Assembly: GCA_945643635.1 (NCBI GenBank)
Contig: CALZFC010000087.1
Span: 530,001-594,000, forward strand
Origin: Allodiplogaster sudhausi
Lineage: Eukaryota; Nematoda; Chromadorea; Rhabditida; Diplogasteridae
Direction of reading: 5' to 3'
DNA: 64,000 nucleotides
This document shows positions 46,101-55,951 of the stretch, in pieces (positions within the stretch are counted from its first letter, which is position 1; the number at the start of each line of letters is the position of its first letter). The notes under the pieces are model-generated. The model did no database searches. It worked only from the letters and a program-made list of their open reading frames with translations, and had not been told where the DNA came from. Position numbers and translations under genes: made by a program.

Positions 46101-48815
46101 TTTCTTCCTCTCACTCTCCTCCTCTCACTCTCTTCCTCTCACTCTCCTCCTCTCACTTTCTTCCTCTCACTCTCCTCCTCTCACTTTCTTCCTCTCACTC
46201 TCCTCTTCTCACTTTCTTCCTCTCACTCCACTCCTCTCACACTCTTCCTCTCACTCTCCTCCTCTCACTTTCTTCCTCTCACCCCCTTCCTCTCACTCTC
46301 CTCCTCTCACTTTCTTCCTCTCACTCTCCTCCTCTCACTTTCTTCCTCTCACTCTCCTCCTCTCACTTTCTTCCTCTCACTCTCCTCCTCTCACTTTCTT
46401 CCTTTCACTCTCCTCCTCTCACTCTCTTCCTCTCACCCCCTTCCTCTCACTCTCCTCCTCTCACTTTCTTCCTCTCACTCTCCTCCTCTCACTTTCTTCC
46501 TCTCACTCTCCTCCTCTCACTCTCTTCCTCTCACTCTCCTCCTCTCACTCTCTTCCTCTCACCCCCTTCCTCTCACTCTCCTTTTCTCACTTTCTTCCTC
46601 TCACTCTCCTCCTCTCACTTTCTTCCTCTCACTCTCCTCCTCTCACTCTCTTCCTCTCACTCTCCTCCTCTCACTCTCTTCCTCTCACCCCCTTCCTCTC
46701 ACTCTCCTCCTCTCACTTTCTTCCTCTCACTCTCCTCCTCTCACTTTCTTCCTCTCACTCTCCTCCTCTCACTCTCTTCCTCTCACCCCCTTCCTCTCAC
46801 TCTCCTCCTCTCACTTTCTTCCTCTCACTCTCCTCCTCTCACTTTCTTCCTCTCACTCTCCTCCTCTCACTTTCTTCCTCTCACTCTCCTCCTCTCACTT
46901 TCTTCCTTTCACTCTCCTCCTCTCACTCTCTTCCTCTCACCCCCTTCCTCTCACTCTCCTCCTCTCACTTTCTTCCTCTCACTCTCCTCCTCTCACTTTC
47001 TTCCTCTCACTCTCCTCCTCTCACTCTCTTCCTCTCACCCCCTTCCTCTCACTCTCCTCCTCTCACTTTCTTCCTCTCACTCTCTTCCTCTTACCCCCTT
47101 CCTCTCACTCTCCTCCTCTCACTTTCTTCCTCTCACTCTCCTCCTCTCACTCTCTTCCTCTCACCCCCTTCCTCTCACTCTCCTCCTCTCACTCTCCTCC
47201 TCTCACTTTCTTCCTCTCACTCTCCTCCTCTCACTTTCTTCCTCTCACTCTCCTCCTCTCACTTTCTTCCTCTCACTCTCCTCCTCTCACTCTCTTCCTC
47301 TCACTCTCCTCCTCTCACTCTCTTCCTCTTACCCCCTTCCTCTCACTCTCCTCCTCTCACTTTCTTCCTCTCACTCTCCTCCTCTCACTCTCTTCCTCTC
47401 ACCCCCTTCCTCTCACTCTCCTCCTCTCACTCTCCTCCTCTCACTTTCTTCCTCTCACTCTCCTCCTCTCACTTTCTTCCTCTCACTCTCCTCCTCTCAC
47501 TCTCTTCCTCTCACCCCCTTCCTCTGACTCTCTTTCTCTTACTCTCTTTCTCTCACTCTCTTCCTCTCACTCTCCTCTTCTCACTCTCTTCCTCTCACAC
47601 CCTTCCTCTCACTCTCCTCCTCTCACTCTCCTCCTCTCACTTTCTTCCTCTCACTCTCCAGCTCAGTTCTACAACCTCCCTCGTCTGAGTGAATTGACTC
47701 GATCGGAGGCAGAAGAAGCGACATTCCGAGTAGTTGAGTCAGCCTTCCATCCAACCTCAAAGGAGAAACTTCCGAATGCGACTCTTCTCCTCGTTGCCAA
47801 TGCTTCCTTTGCTCGGTACATTGATGACCCCTCCAACACTTTCCTCCCTCAGCGAGTAGTCGCCAGACTTCAGAAAGTAAGTTCTCCTCTCCATATCACC
47901 TTCTCTGCCTCATCTCTTACTCCTCTAAAATCTCTCTCTCTCTCTCTCTCTCTGCTTTTCTTTCTCTCTCTTTAGATGGAAGCCGACATCGAATTCGTAG
48001 CTCCATGTGCGCGTGAGGTAAAGGCTTACATCACTCAAGGAATGCCAACTTACGTGTACTCCTTCGACTTCATGCCAACTTCTCCCATTTATGAAGAGGA
48101 CAAAAAGGTCTTTTCTCTCTTCGGCAAGGAGCCTGTTCACATTCTTCGCAAAGATGACAACTTTGAAGGTGTACTTCCATAACCCATTTCTTGATTGTAC
48201 TTCGAATAAATTAACTTTTTTTGAAGATTCAAGGATGGAACCTTTCCATGGTCTGGACCACGCATTCATCTTCACGAGGGGATATTCCAGCAATCTCGAG
48301 GTCACTTCAGCCATCCAATCTTGTCTTTGTGATTCTTCGGTAGTTCAGATTCGGCCCTTCACAAAAAGGGACGAGGCAATGACTAAGATGCTCACTCGGA
48401 TGTGGACAAACTTCGTGAAGACAGGAGATCCATCCACGCCAAGACTCGTCTGGCCATCCAGCAGATTTAATGAGAGCAGACATCTTGCACTCGACCTCCC
48501 TCCACGGTGGGACATGGAAAGACTGGGAATACTCACATACGGAGTATAGTACAAGGCATAACAGTGAGAAGAATTAAACGAGACATTTAAAACTACATTG
48601 TTAAGAATAATGCAAGGAGAGATTCACTGGCCGAATGCATCGTTCTGGAACGTCGAAGTGGATATGATCTCCCGTTACATCCCCAAGGACAGTGAGACTG
48701 GCCTCGTGGATCCCGGTTCTGAGCTGACCAATGAAGAACGGGTGGAGGTTAGAGGATACTGTGAGAAGGCGAGAGAGAGAGAGAGAGAGAAAGAGAAAGA
48801 GAGAGAGACAGAGAG

Positions 48816-48846
<31 letters not shown>

Positions 48847-48854
48847 GAGAGAAG

Positions 48855-48909
<55 letters not shown>

Positions 48910-49076
48910 GGCTGCAGCTGGCAGCGTACCGCCGTGCTTGGTGGGCCTTGTGGGTGCTGGTTGCGACGATCGTATTCGTTACGTGGATTGCAGTTGTGTA
49001 TTATGTGTGGAGATGCAGCAGAGCCCCCCGCTCCAAACCATACGACAACATTGTAGTCGCACCCCGGGCTGTCTAA
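37171..49076 (+). CDS. membrane-anchored type-B carboxylesterase (CEST-like)
   Basis: Alpha/beta hydrolase with all family landmarks. A signal peptide begins [20 protein letters not shown]. Then come [31 protein letters not shown], the oxyanion-site [25 protein letters not shown], the nucleophile elbow [16 protein letters not shown] (about 38337), an acidic-residue region [14 protein letters not shown], and the catalytic histidine in [12 protein letters not shown] (about 48260). The C-terminal block [16 protein letters not shown] is typical. The last exon encodes a transmembrane helix ([20 protein letters not shown]) and a short basic tail ending [10 protein letters not shown]. elegans CEST enzymes with this layout assemble modular glucosides in gut granules; a similar role is possible but inferred. 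About a dozen exons; one intron is 47 nt, another (about 39341-47661) is an 8.3-kb satellite. The penultimate intron is best placed from about 48507 to 48604 (donor CG|GTGGGA). Confidence 0.88.
38755..39005. repeat. CT-rich minisatellite in carboxylesterase intron
   Basis: Repeats built on TCTCGTTCTCTAACCCTCC followed by CCTTCCCTCCT, five or six copies of about 32-36 bp. Confidence 0.85.
39461..47660. repeat. 8.2-kb 14-bp satellite array inside one intron
   Basis: Head-to-tail 14-bp units of the form CCTCTCACTCTCCT or CCTCTCACTTTCTT, with variants CCTCTCACCCCCTT and CCTCTCACTCTCTT, nearly 600 in all. No G occurs apart from rare substitutions, so one strand is almost pure pyrimidine plus A. 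Rare variants recur at a 1,610-bp spacing (for example ATTTCCTCTCATTCTCCTCT near 39631 and 41241), showing higher-order duplication. The array ends exactly at the splice acceptor CTCTCCAG before 47662. The long open frame across it is an artefact of a repeat without stop codons. Confidence 0.97.
48770..48907. repeat. GA microsatellite in the last carboxylesterase intron
   Basis: (GA)n with CAGA interruptions, ending 12 bp before the acceptor CTGCAG. It is purine-rich on the sense strand, opposite to most other introns here. Confidence 0.85.
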
Positions 49077-49188
49077 CACTCTCTCCTCTCTTTCTCTGCT
49101 CTTGTCTCTCCTTCAACATCGTAGTCGCACCCCGGGCTGTCTAACACTCTCTCCTCTCTTTCTCTGCTCTTGTCTCTCCTTGATGCTC
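49053..49188. repeat. 68-bp tandem duplication across the carboxylesterase stop codon
   Basis: Two copies starting GTAGTCGCACCCCGGGCTGT at 49053 and 49121. The first contains the final codons and TAA; the second repeats them in the 3' UTR. Confidence 0.95.
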
Positions 49189-49634
49189 ACTTACTCATTA
49201 CTCATTCGTATCATAATGAATGATTTTCAACCTTCCTCTTGAGCTTTCGACTTTTGTCATACACTTCTATCTCCACCTTTGCAAAACGGGTCATCTGCTC
49301 AGCGAATTGCACAAATAAACTTTTTATTATTATTTATTTTCTTCTTTGGAAAGCGCAATTGTAATAACGTACAACAAATTCAATAAATCGTTGAAATGAC
49401 TTGCGCTTACCCGGTGCAACGTCAAGTTTAAAGCAAATTGTGACAAGACACAGAGAAAACCCAGCGAATAAAAGGGCCGAATTTTCCTTGTTATTTCTCG
49501 TTCAATGTATAAAGTAACCGAATCTGTGTGAGAAAAAAATTCTGCAAAAACAGTCTGGGGTAATTCAGAGGCACGTAAAACAGAGTGGGTGTTGAAATGA
49601 GGCAACCCTTTATTCCCTGAGTAACGCTTTGTTT
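49189..49634. other. convergent 3' flanks of carboxylesterase and porcupine
   Basis: AT-rich DNA with an AATAAA on the plus strand near 49313, suitable as a polyadenylation signal for the carboxylesterase. No exon seen. Confidence 0.45.
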
Positions 49635-51519
49635 TTAAAGACAAAATGAAAGAAGAGCCGTAAAAAATCCTAAAATATGACTGGCAAAGTGGTGACTTTT
49701 CCAAACCGAAAGAGCGTGACGAAGAGATGAGCCAGGATGAATTGACATTTCATGATTCCATGGCATTCCCAGATAGATGAGATGGTACACAGCAAGACAT
49801 GTCCATAGCAGATTCACTGTGAATCCTCTCAGAGATTGGCCAGAGTGGGCGTGGCCACATCCAACGGAACATTCTCTGAACAAGTCATTCTTAGAAGAAT
49901 GGACAGGAGACAGGAATACCTTGAGCGGCAGCAGAGGGAGAGTCTACGGGAAAGTCGATTCCTCACGTGATTCTCGGCCCAGGAAAGAAATCCAAGAGAA
50001 AGAAGGACAGCGGAGAGTTGGCCGTTCAAACCCTTCAAAGTGCCTTTTTTTATCATTCTTATAAATTCTTAAAGCGAACATAGAAGATGAACTTACATGG
50101 AAAAGCGAGCTGACGACGAAAGTTGACAGAATTCCAACAGAACTGCCAAGATGTCTTGTTCGCGAGTAAACATCTCAAATAAAAACTACTGTGTAAACAG
50201 AAGAATTATAGAAAGGAAATAAATTTTGCAAATAAATAAATTTCTCACACTTAAAGAGATATTGGTGCATAGGGACATTCCACACGGTGACCACTTCAGT
50301 CAGAGACCGCGGGATTTCAATCTTAAACGGAGAAACAATAGACGAGAAGCTCATTCCAGCAGCGCAGCTCAGGCCTTTCAAATAGTTAATAACAATTATT
50401 AGCAGAGAACTATTTTGCTAATCCAACCATACGACCAGAAGCTGATGAAGTAATGGCTGCATCGGAAAGACTGAGCATCGGCAAAATTCCGAGCGAGACC
50501 AACAGACGGGAAGTACAACTCTGTGAAGCAGGAGGACACCAGCATGCAACTCAAGCTGACTCCCAGGGAGAGGGCGGCCCATACGAGGAGAGAGAACTCG
50601 CTCTTCAATCAACAATGAAATTTCAAAGGTCTTTACAATTTCGTACTTCAACTATTCGGAGCATGGTAGACTGACATTAAATGAGGAATGAGAAGGATAA
50701 CCTTGGAGCCTTTGAATCCGAATGACATTCGGTAAACTCTCAGCGGAATTGCAGGACCAAAGAGAATGGTTGCGGGGTTGAGAAAGTAAGAAAGAATGAC
50801 GAGGGGATGTTCAAGAGGATCTCCATCGCTGATATCGAAAGCAACAGAGGACATCTTCATCGCTAAGATCATTACCACTCCCCGGTAAGAAGAAAATTCA
50901 TTGCCATAGTCGCTCAGCTCTCTGAAAACACAACGCAGTAAAGCACAGATATCATTCTTTTTTCTAAAGCGAAATAAACAAGAGTAAACGAAACAACTAA
51001 CAATGCAGCCAGCGAAAGCAACGCGGAGATCGTAACAAAGTAGCCGATTTGCCCTCGAAAACGTCAGAGAAACAGTTACTACTGTTGCGGAAAGAGCAAC
51101 AGCAGAGACGATAGGGAGAGGCAGGTTCCACTCATACAAAAGAGCAAGGCCCAGTAAACTCACAATTCCGTGGGTTAGATATTTGCCTAGGAAACCTGCA
51201 ACGAAACGCACATCTAATTTAATTATTAAAAAAAAAGACGGAAAGAGGTGTAAAGAATGAGAGATTATGATTTAGTAAATGATGACATTGATTCAATATT
51301 CAACTAGCACGAACCTTGCGTAACAATTAGTCGCTGAATCAAAGCAAAAGCGATGGAGATAAGTACGTTGTGTTGAATTGAGGAGAGGCTTCCGGCCACG
51401 CAACTTCTTCGATCTTCTTCAAGCAACTCTCGTTCCAATTCAGGGTCAAACCAGTCGAAAGAAGCATCTTCCATCCCATAATCAAGGACGATTGGCTCCA
51501 ATTCAAGATCGTTATCCAT
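49635..51519 (-). CDS. porcn: Porcupine, Wnt protein-serine O-palmitoleoyltransferase
   Basis: ER multi-pass MBOAT enzyme that acylates Wnt ligands. The N terminus (MDNDLELEPIVLDYGMEDAS) is acidic. Hydrophobic helices follow, then segments aligning with human PORCN as I remember it: VVMILAMKMSSVAFDISDGD, NPATILFGPAIPLRVY, FRCSHYFISFWSYGW, IPRSLTEVVTVWNVPMHQY with the conserved WN (about 50281), and the catalytic histidine region VGILSTFVVSSLFHG (about 50105). Later blocks are LSAVLLSLGFLSWAENHVRN and VNLLWTCLAVYHLIYLG. The frame change near 49890 is resolved by a 44-nt intron (donor TCAAG|GTATTC, acceptor TTGTTCAG). Main exons start at 51519, 51195, about 50600, 50365, 50165 and 50045. The gene is divergent from DP, with the foldback element between them. 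The worm orthologue is mom-1. Confidence 0.92.
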
Positions 51520-51744
51520 TCAACGACTTCTGAGCTTACAAGAGTCAAAAAAGTATGCACAACACAGGGGAATAAACAAAGACGTTGCCGTACAATCAAA
51601 TTCGCCTTCCATATTATCCTTCAGGAAAACTAGGTAGAGGTGCAAGATGTCTCAGAATTCGCAATTTATTGGTAATTAATAAATTTAAAATCCCTCCAAT
51701 GAAAGCAAGTTCGCGCGCGCCCGAGTTCAAACATGATTTACGGC
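51520..51744. other. short upstream region of porcupine
   Basis: Presumed 5' flank of porcupine up to the target-site duplication of the foldback element. No TATA box or other motif stands out. Confidence 0.4.
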
Positions 51745-51753
51745 TTCAAGTTT
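51745..51753 (+). repeat. left 9-bp target-site duplication (TTCAAGTTT)
   Basis: TTCAAGTTT directly precedes the terminal GGCAATTA of the foldback element and is repeated in the same orientation at its right end. Confidence 0.8.
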
Positions 51754-51999
51754 GGCAATTAGTAATGTTCACCCGTTCACCCGCGTTCACCCGCGTTCAC
51801 CCACGGGTAAGGTTCACCCGGCTTATAGTAAAGTTCACCCAGCTTATAGTAATGTTCACCACACTTATATTAATATTCACCCAAAGCTTTCTGCCTATCA
51901 ATTCATTCTTTTACACTTATTAGGATTATCGTTTGGTCCCAAATAAGGAAGGAGTTCGAACCTATAACTCACACACTATATCATTGGACTTCTCATCAG

Positions 52000-52447
52000 A
52001 GACATCGATGACTTGCACCCTAAGGTGAGAGTAGAGCATCTCTGCTACTCTGTTGTCCCTCTCCACTCCGTTCACTCTCTCTTCTTCCTCTCCATCTCCC
52101 CCTCCATTTCTTTTCGCTTCCGGTCTCCTCTTCTTAGTCTCTATCCCTCCCCCTCAGGTGAGGTAGTGCGGTACAAATGCGGTCACCACTTCCGCTTCGA
52201 ATGCGGGAATGACTGCGACGAGCCCGTGAGCTGCGTCTGCTCAAGTAGTGTGAAAAAGCTACAGAAAGTGAGATAGCAAGAGAGAAAGAATGAGGAAGAG
52301 AGATTGTAGAGTGAGACTGCGTATTAGCTGAGGGAGGAAGTGCTAGTGATTCGTGGCACTTCCCGCGCTGTGAGCAGGCAATGGCCTTCCAGACAAGGGG
52401 AGGCTAGAAGCGAGGAATCAGTGATAGAACACACTGGCGAAGTATGA
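52000..52447 (+). pseudogene. captured gene fragment in the left arm of the foldback element
   Basis: Three exon-like segments with splice signals join in phase: 52000-52024 (DIDDLHPK), 52163-52267 (VVRYKCGHHFRFECGNDC and CDEPVSCVCSSS) and 52328-52447 (LREEVLVIRGTSRAVSRQW, ending in TGA in the central region). The Cys/His spacing CGHxxxxxCGxxC is loosely like NFX1-type zinc fingers, but I do not assign a family. No start codon is visible. It looks like part of a host gene carried by the element. Confidence 0.5.
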
Positions 52448-52589
52448 AAGGGAAGGGAATGGCGCCTTGAGGAGTGGACTATCCTGCTCAGCAATGGTGC
52501 TCGTAATCTGTTGTCTGCCACTCCCGTCGCAAGTAAAAGCTCGTTTGGGAATTTTTCGACGACTCCGATGAACTGCAGACCATGCACCA

Positions 52590-53039
52590 GGACAGAAGCC
52601 ATCAGATGGGAGGTGGATGAAGAGATCTGGAGACCACCGGAAGTGAAGATCAACTAGGAAGGCCATTGCCTGCTCACAGCGCGTGAAGTGCCACGAATCA
52701 CTAGCACTTCCTCCCTCAGCTAATATGCAGTCTCACTCTACAATCTCTCTTCCTCATTCTTTCTCTCTTGCTATCTCACTTTCTGTAGCTTTTTCACACT
52801 ACTTGAGCAGACGCAGCTCACGGGCTCGTCGCAGTCATTCCCGCATTCGAAGCGGAAGTGGTGACCGCATTTGTACCGCACTACCTCACCTGAGGGGGAG
52901 GGATAGCGACTAAGAAGAGGAGACCGGAAGCGAAAAGAAATGGAGGGGGAGATGGAGAGGAAGAAGAGAGAGTGGACGGAGTGGAGAGGGACAACAGAGT
53001 AGCAGAGATGCTCTACTCTCACCTTAGGGTGCAAGTCAT
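52590..53039 (-). pseudogene. mirror copy of the captured fragment in the right arm
   Basis: The same exons are present in inverted orientation, nearly base-identical to the left arm. The third segment hits a stop (TAG) as it enters the centre, whereas the left copy stays open longer. The centre read on this strand is open for over 80 codons (for example LVDLHFRWSPDLFIHLPSDG or the overlapping frame LIFTSGGLQISSSTSHLMAS), which may be more captured sequence. Confidence 0.45.
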
Positions 53040-53285
53040 CGATGTCTCTGATGAGAAGTCCAATGATATAGTGTGTGAGTTATAGGTTCGAACTCCTTCC
53101 TTATTTGGGACCAAACGATAATCCTAATAAGTGTAAAAGAATGAATTGATAGGCAGAAAGCTTTGGGTGAATATTAATATAAGTGTGGTGAACGGGTAAA
53201 TTTTACTATAAGCCGGGTGAACTTTACCCGTAGGTGAACGTGGGTGAACGCGGGTGAACGGATGAACGGGTGAACATTAATTGCC

Positions 53286-53294
53286 TTCAAGTTT
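53286..53294 (+). repeat. right 9-bp target-site duplication (TTCAAGTTT)
   Basis: TTCAAGTTT directly follows the terminal TAATTGCC of the foldback element and matches the left copy at 51745-51753. Confidence 0.8.
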
Positions 53295-53481
53295 CAGCAC
53301 ATCCCCCCGTACTACGATCGTTGAAAAACTCATCTATTAGCTTGAAGTTTGTGAAATTTCCTTTCATTTAATTTCTTAAGCTTGTTACAATCTTTAGTTT
53401 TCATGCCGTTCTATGTTGATGGAGTGATAGTTTTTAGAAACCAAAATTTGCATTATGTAATTAAGGTTTTACCTACCTCAA

Positions 53482-55759
53482 ATGGAAGGAAACAGCAACG
53501 TTCATGGGCTCGTCAGTCGAATGGGAAGCCAGAGATACGTGGTCGAAGGGAATCAACGCGCCAGTCATCAGAGACACTCTTTCTTGGTACTTTCTCTATC
53601 GCCGCGCAAAAAATGAGGGTTTCTTTGTTTTTAGGATGCGGGGTCTGTGAAACGTGTGAATACTCCGAGCAGTTTCCCCTCCCTCACCAATAAACAGGCA
53701 TCAACTCAACGTTATGTTGCCAATAACGGCAGACTTGTGCAGGTTTTGTATCGTCGCTGTTGTTTTGTCACAATATTCAGAAATACCTTGTTAATTTGGA
53801 CGAATCTGGATTGATGGAATGCTTTGGATGAAAGGATGCATTTAACTTATTTGTTCAGACTTTCGCGAATTCTTCTCCGATCCATTCTGGGCAATCACTG
53901 AAGAGATCATTTATGCCTGATTATCACTGTGATTTCAATCAGGTTTGTTCATGTTTTTATCAAATGGTAAAGAAAAGAATAATGACAGTCTTTGTGACTT
54001 TACGACTTCAGAGATTTGCGAAGTCTATGGATTCCAAGTCAAAGGGACTTCGACATTTTAGCACTAAAGTGTGTGAAAAAGTGAAAGAAAAAGGAAGAAC
54101 GAATTATAACGAGGTTTGCCCATTTTTCAATTTGTAATTTGTTTTTTTTTTGAATAAAATCGTAAATATTTTAACAGATTATGTATTCAAAGTGATAAAG
54201 TGGTTGTTACAATGACTTTTAAGTGTTTGATGAAAATGGCGATATCGAATTGAATTTGCTTTGAGGTGGCCGACGAACTTGTCGCTGAATACTTCGATTC
54301 TCTCAGCATGCCCTTGGCTGATTCTGTAAGTATTTCCGTTACTATTCTTCATCATACTTTTCTTCTTCTGTCGCTGCATAGTTCCATTTAACAAGTTGAA
54401 TGTTTTTTTAAGGATAAGCAAACCTACGATATGAAAAACATTCGAAGGAGAGTCTACGACGCTCTGAATGTTTTGATGGCTATGAATATAATCGAGAAGG
54501 AGAAGAAGGTTTGTATTGCGCACAAGTAGTTCATGGCAATTCTGAGTTATTTCTGTGGCTGATCACCGCGGTGTTGCAGGAAATCAGATGGGTTGGTCTG
54601 CCGACTTCTTCTCTGCAAGAATGCAGGCGACTGGAAGAGGAAAAGGCGAAGAAGGCCGAAAGAATTAAGTACGTTTATGCCTCCCCATTCGATCAATCGA
54701 TTATTTTGCCTTGCCTTGCTACAAAAATAGTTTCTTAAGGGAGAAGACTGAGACTCTGTACGATTTGGTGATGCAGTTGGTTGCGTATAAGTCACTGGTT
54801 GAGAGGAATCGCGAGAGGGAGCGAGTGGAGGGGAGGCCTCCAGAGAACTCCATCATCTATCTTCCCTATGTTGTTGTCACCACAGACAAGAGGTCTTGTC
54901 GAGAATCTCCCTTTCATCTAATTCCTTTAAACTATTCACAGAACCTGCGTGGAATGTAACATTTCTGCTGACAAAACGGAGTACGTCTTCAATTTCGATC
55001 ATCCTTTCGAGATTCAGGATGACATCGAGGTTGGAATCATTTGGTGAACTCGAGTGTAACTTCTCACTTGTGCATTGAAGGTGCTGAAGCGACTTGGCCT
55101 AGCCCACGGACTGGAGAGGGGAGATGTGCCCGAGGAAGTGAGGCCTAACATCAAAGCGTATCTCCCAGCTGCTCTACGCCCTTACGTGGATCCAATCATC
55201 AATAGTTTGTTTCTTCTTTTGCATTCCTCGTGTTAATCACCGCTTGCAGATGCCTTCAGTCTCCGTCTTCAGCAGCAGCAACAACTTGCTCAGAGGGCCT
55301 CGTTCGAGAGGAAAGTCGCGTAAGTCATGCCGAATTGAGTGGTGGAGAAGAATACTCCATTCACAGGGCACCATCTGGCATGGGAAGTGGTCGGCAAGTG
55401 GTGAGAGTGGCAGCCAGGCCCCCCGCTGTCACCACCGTCACGGCTCCGAGGTATCGGCCAGTCCCGGGAGGCACTTCATTCACTGCCTCCACTGGGTCTC
55501 GCTATGGCCCTCCCCGTTCCGTACCCTCTCACCATCCGAAACCACCCGCCCCTCCTTCCCTTTACACCCCCGCTCCCGCATACAATGGAGCCAAGCAATA
55601 CCTCCCTCCTCGTCATGCGTCTTCCTCTTCATATTCCATGCGTCCCCCTCAGGTTGGCAGCTCCTGAAAATCACGACCCATTTTGCCATGTGTTTGTAGG
55701 TGGAAGAGCGTTATGAAGAAGAATACGAAGAAGAAGAAGAGAATGTTGATTACGAGTGA
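53482..55759 (+). CDS. dpl-1: transcription factor DP, E2F dimerisation partner
   Basis: Nuclear winged-helix factor that heterodimerises with E2F to control S-phase genes. About 13 exons, starting [20 protein letters not shown] (exon 53482-53586) and a second N-terminal exon with [18 protein letters not shown]. The DNA-binding domain contains [49 protein letters not shown] and KEIRWVGLP, near-identical to animal DPs. The coiled-coil and marked-box region follows: [54 protein letters not shown]. The C terminus is Pro/Ser/Tyr-rich and ends in an acidic tail with [15 protein letters not shown], as in other DPs. One 47-nt intron near 55320-55366 restores the frame. It converges with TPP2, stop codons 192 bp apart. 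Confidence 0.95.
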
Positions 55760-55951
55760 AGCATGATACTTTTATGCAATCTGCATACATGAAGATAAAG
55801 AGATAAAACAGCTCTGAGCAAGTAAACCACAGGTGAATAATTGCATCCTATGAGAGGAATCTTAGAAGGGACGGTAGGAGGGAGGGTGGCGGATGACAAT
55901 ACGGTTGCGGTGGAGAGAAGCAACGTGAGTCCACCCTTGCTGTTCTGCGAT

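Larger units (their letters stand above)
51754..53285. mobile_element. 1.53-kb foldback DNA transposon with long inverted arms, MULE-like
   Basis: Termini are GGCAATTA...TAATTGCC, flanked by 9-bp direct repeats TTCAAGTTT. Left arm 51754-52390 and right arm 52657-53285 are inverted copies, almost identical except in the outer 130 bp, around a 266-bp unique centre. The outer part of each arm carries many copies of GTTCACCC, reminiscent of subterminal transposase-binding repeats. Nine-bp duplications and long terminal inverted repeats suit Mutator-like elements; no transposase is encoded, so it is non-autonomous. Both arms carry the same exon-like coding segments. It sits between the divergent porcupine and DP genes. 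Confidence 0.8.

Noticed and set aside
39377..47527. Open frame of more than 2,700 codons, Ser/Leu/Pro-rich
   Set aside because: It lies wholly in the 14-bp satellite, which lacks stop codons in this frame, and the flanking esterase exons show that the region is an intron.
52418..52666. Centre of the foldback element as a transposase remnant
   Set aside because: Open for over 80 codons in two frames, but no DDE-type motif or zinc-binding pattern of a transposase is visible.
53080..53105. tRNA-like B box GGTTCGAACTCC in the foldback arms, suggesting a SINE
   Set aside because: No A box at the right distance and no tRNA-like fold around it; the 9-bp target-site duplication and inverted arms point to a DNA transposon.
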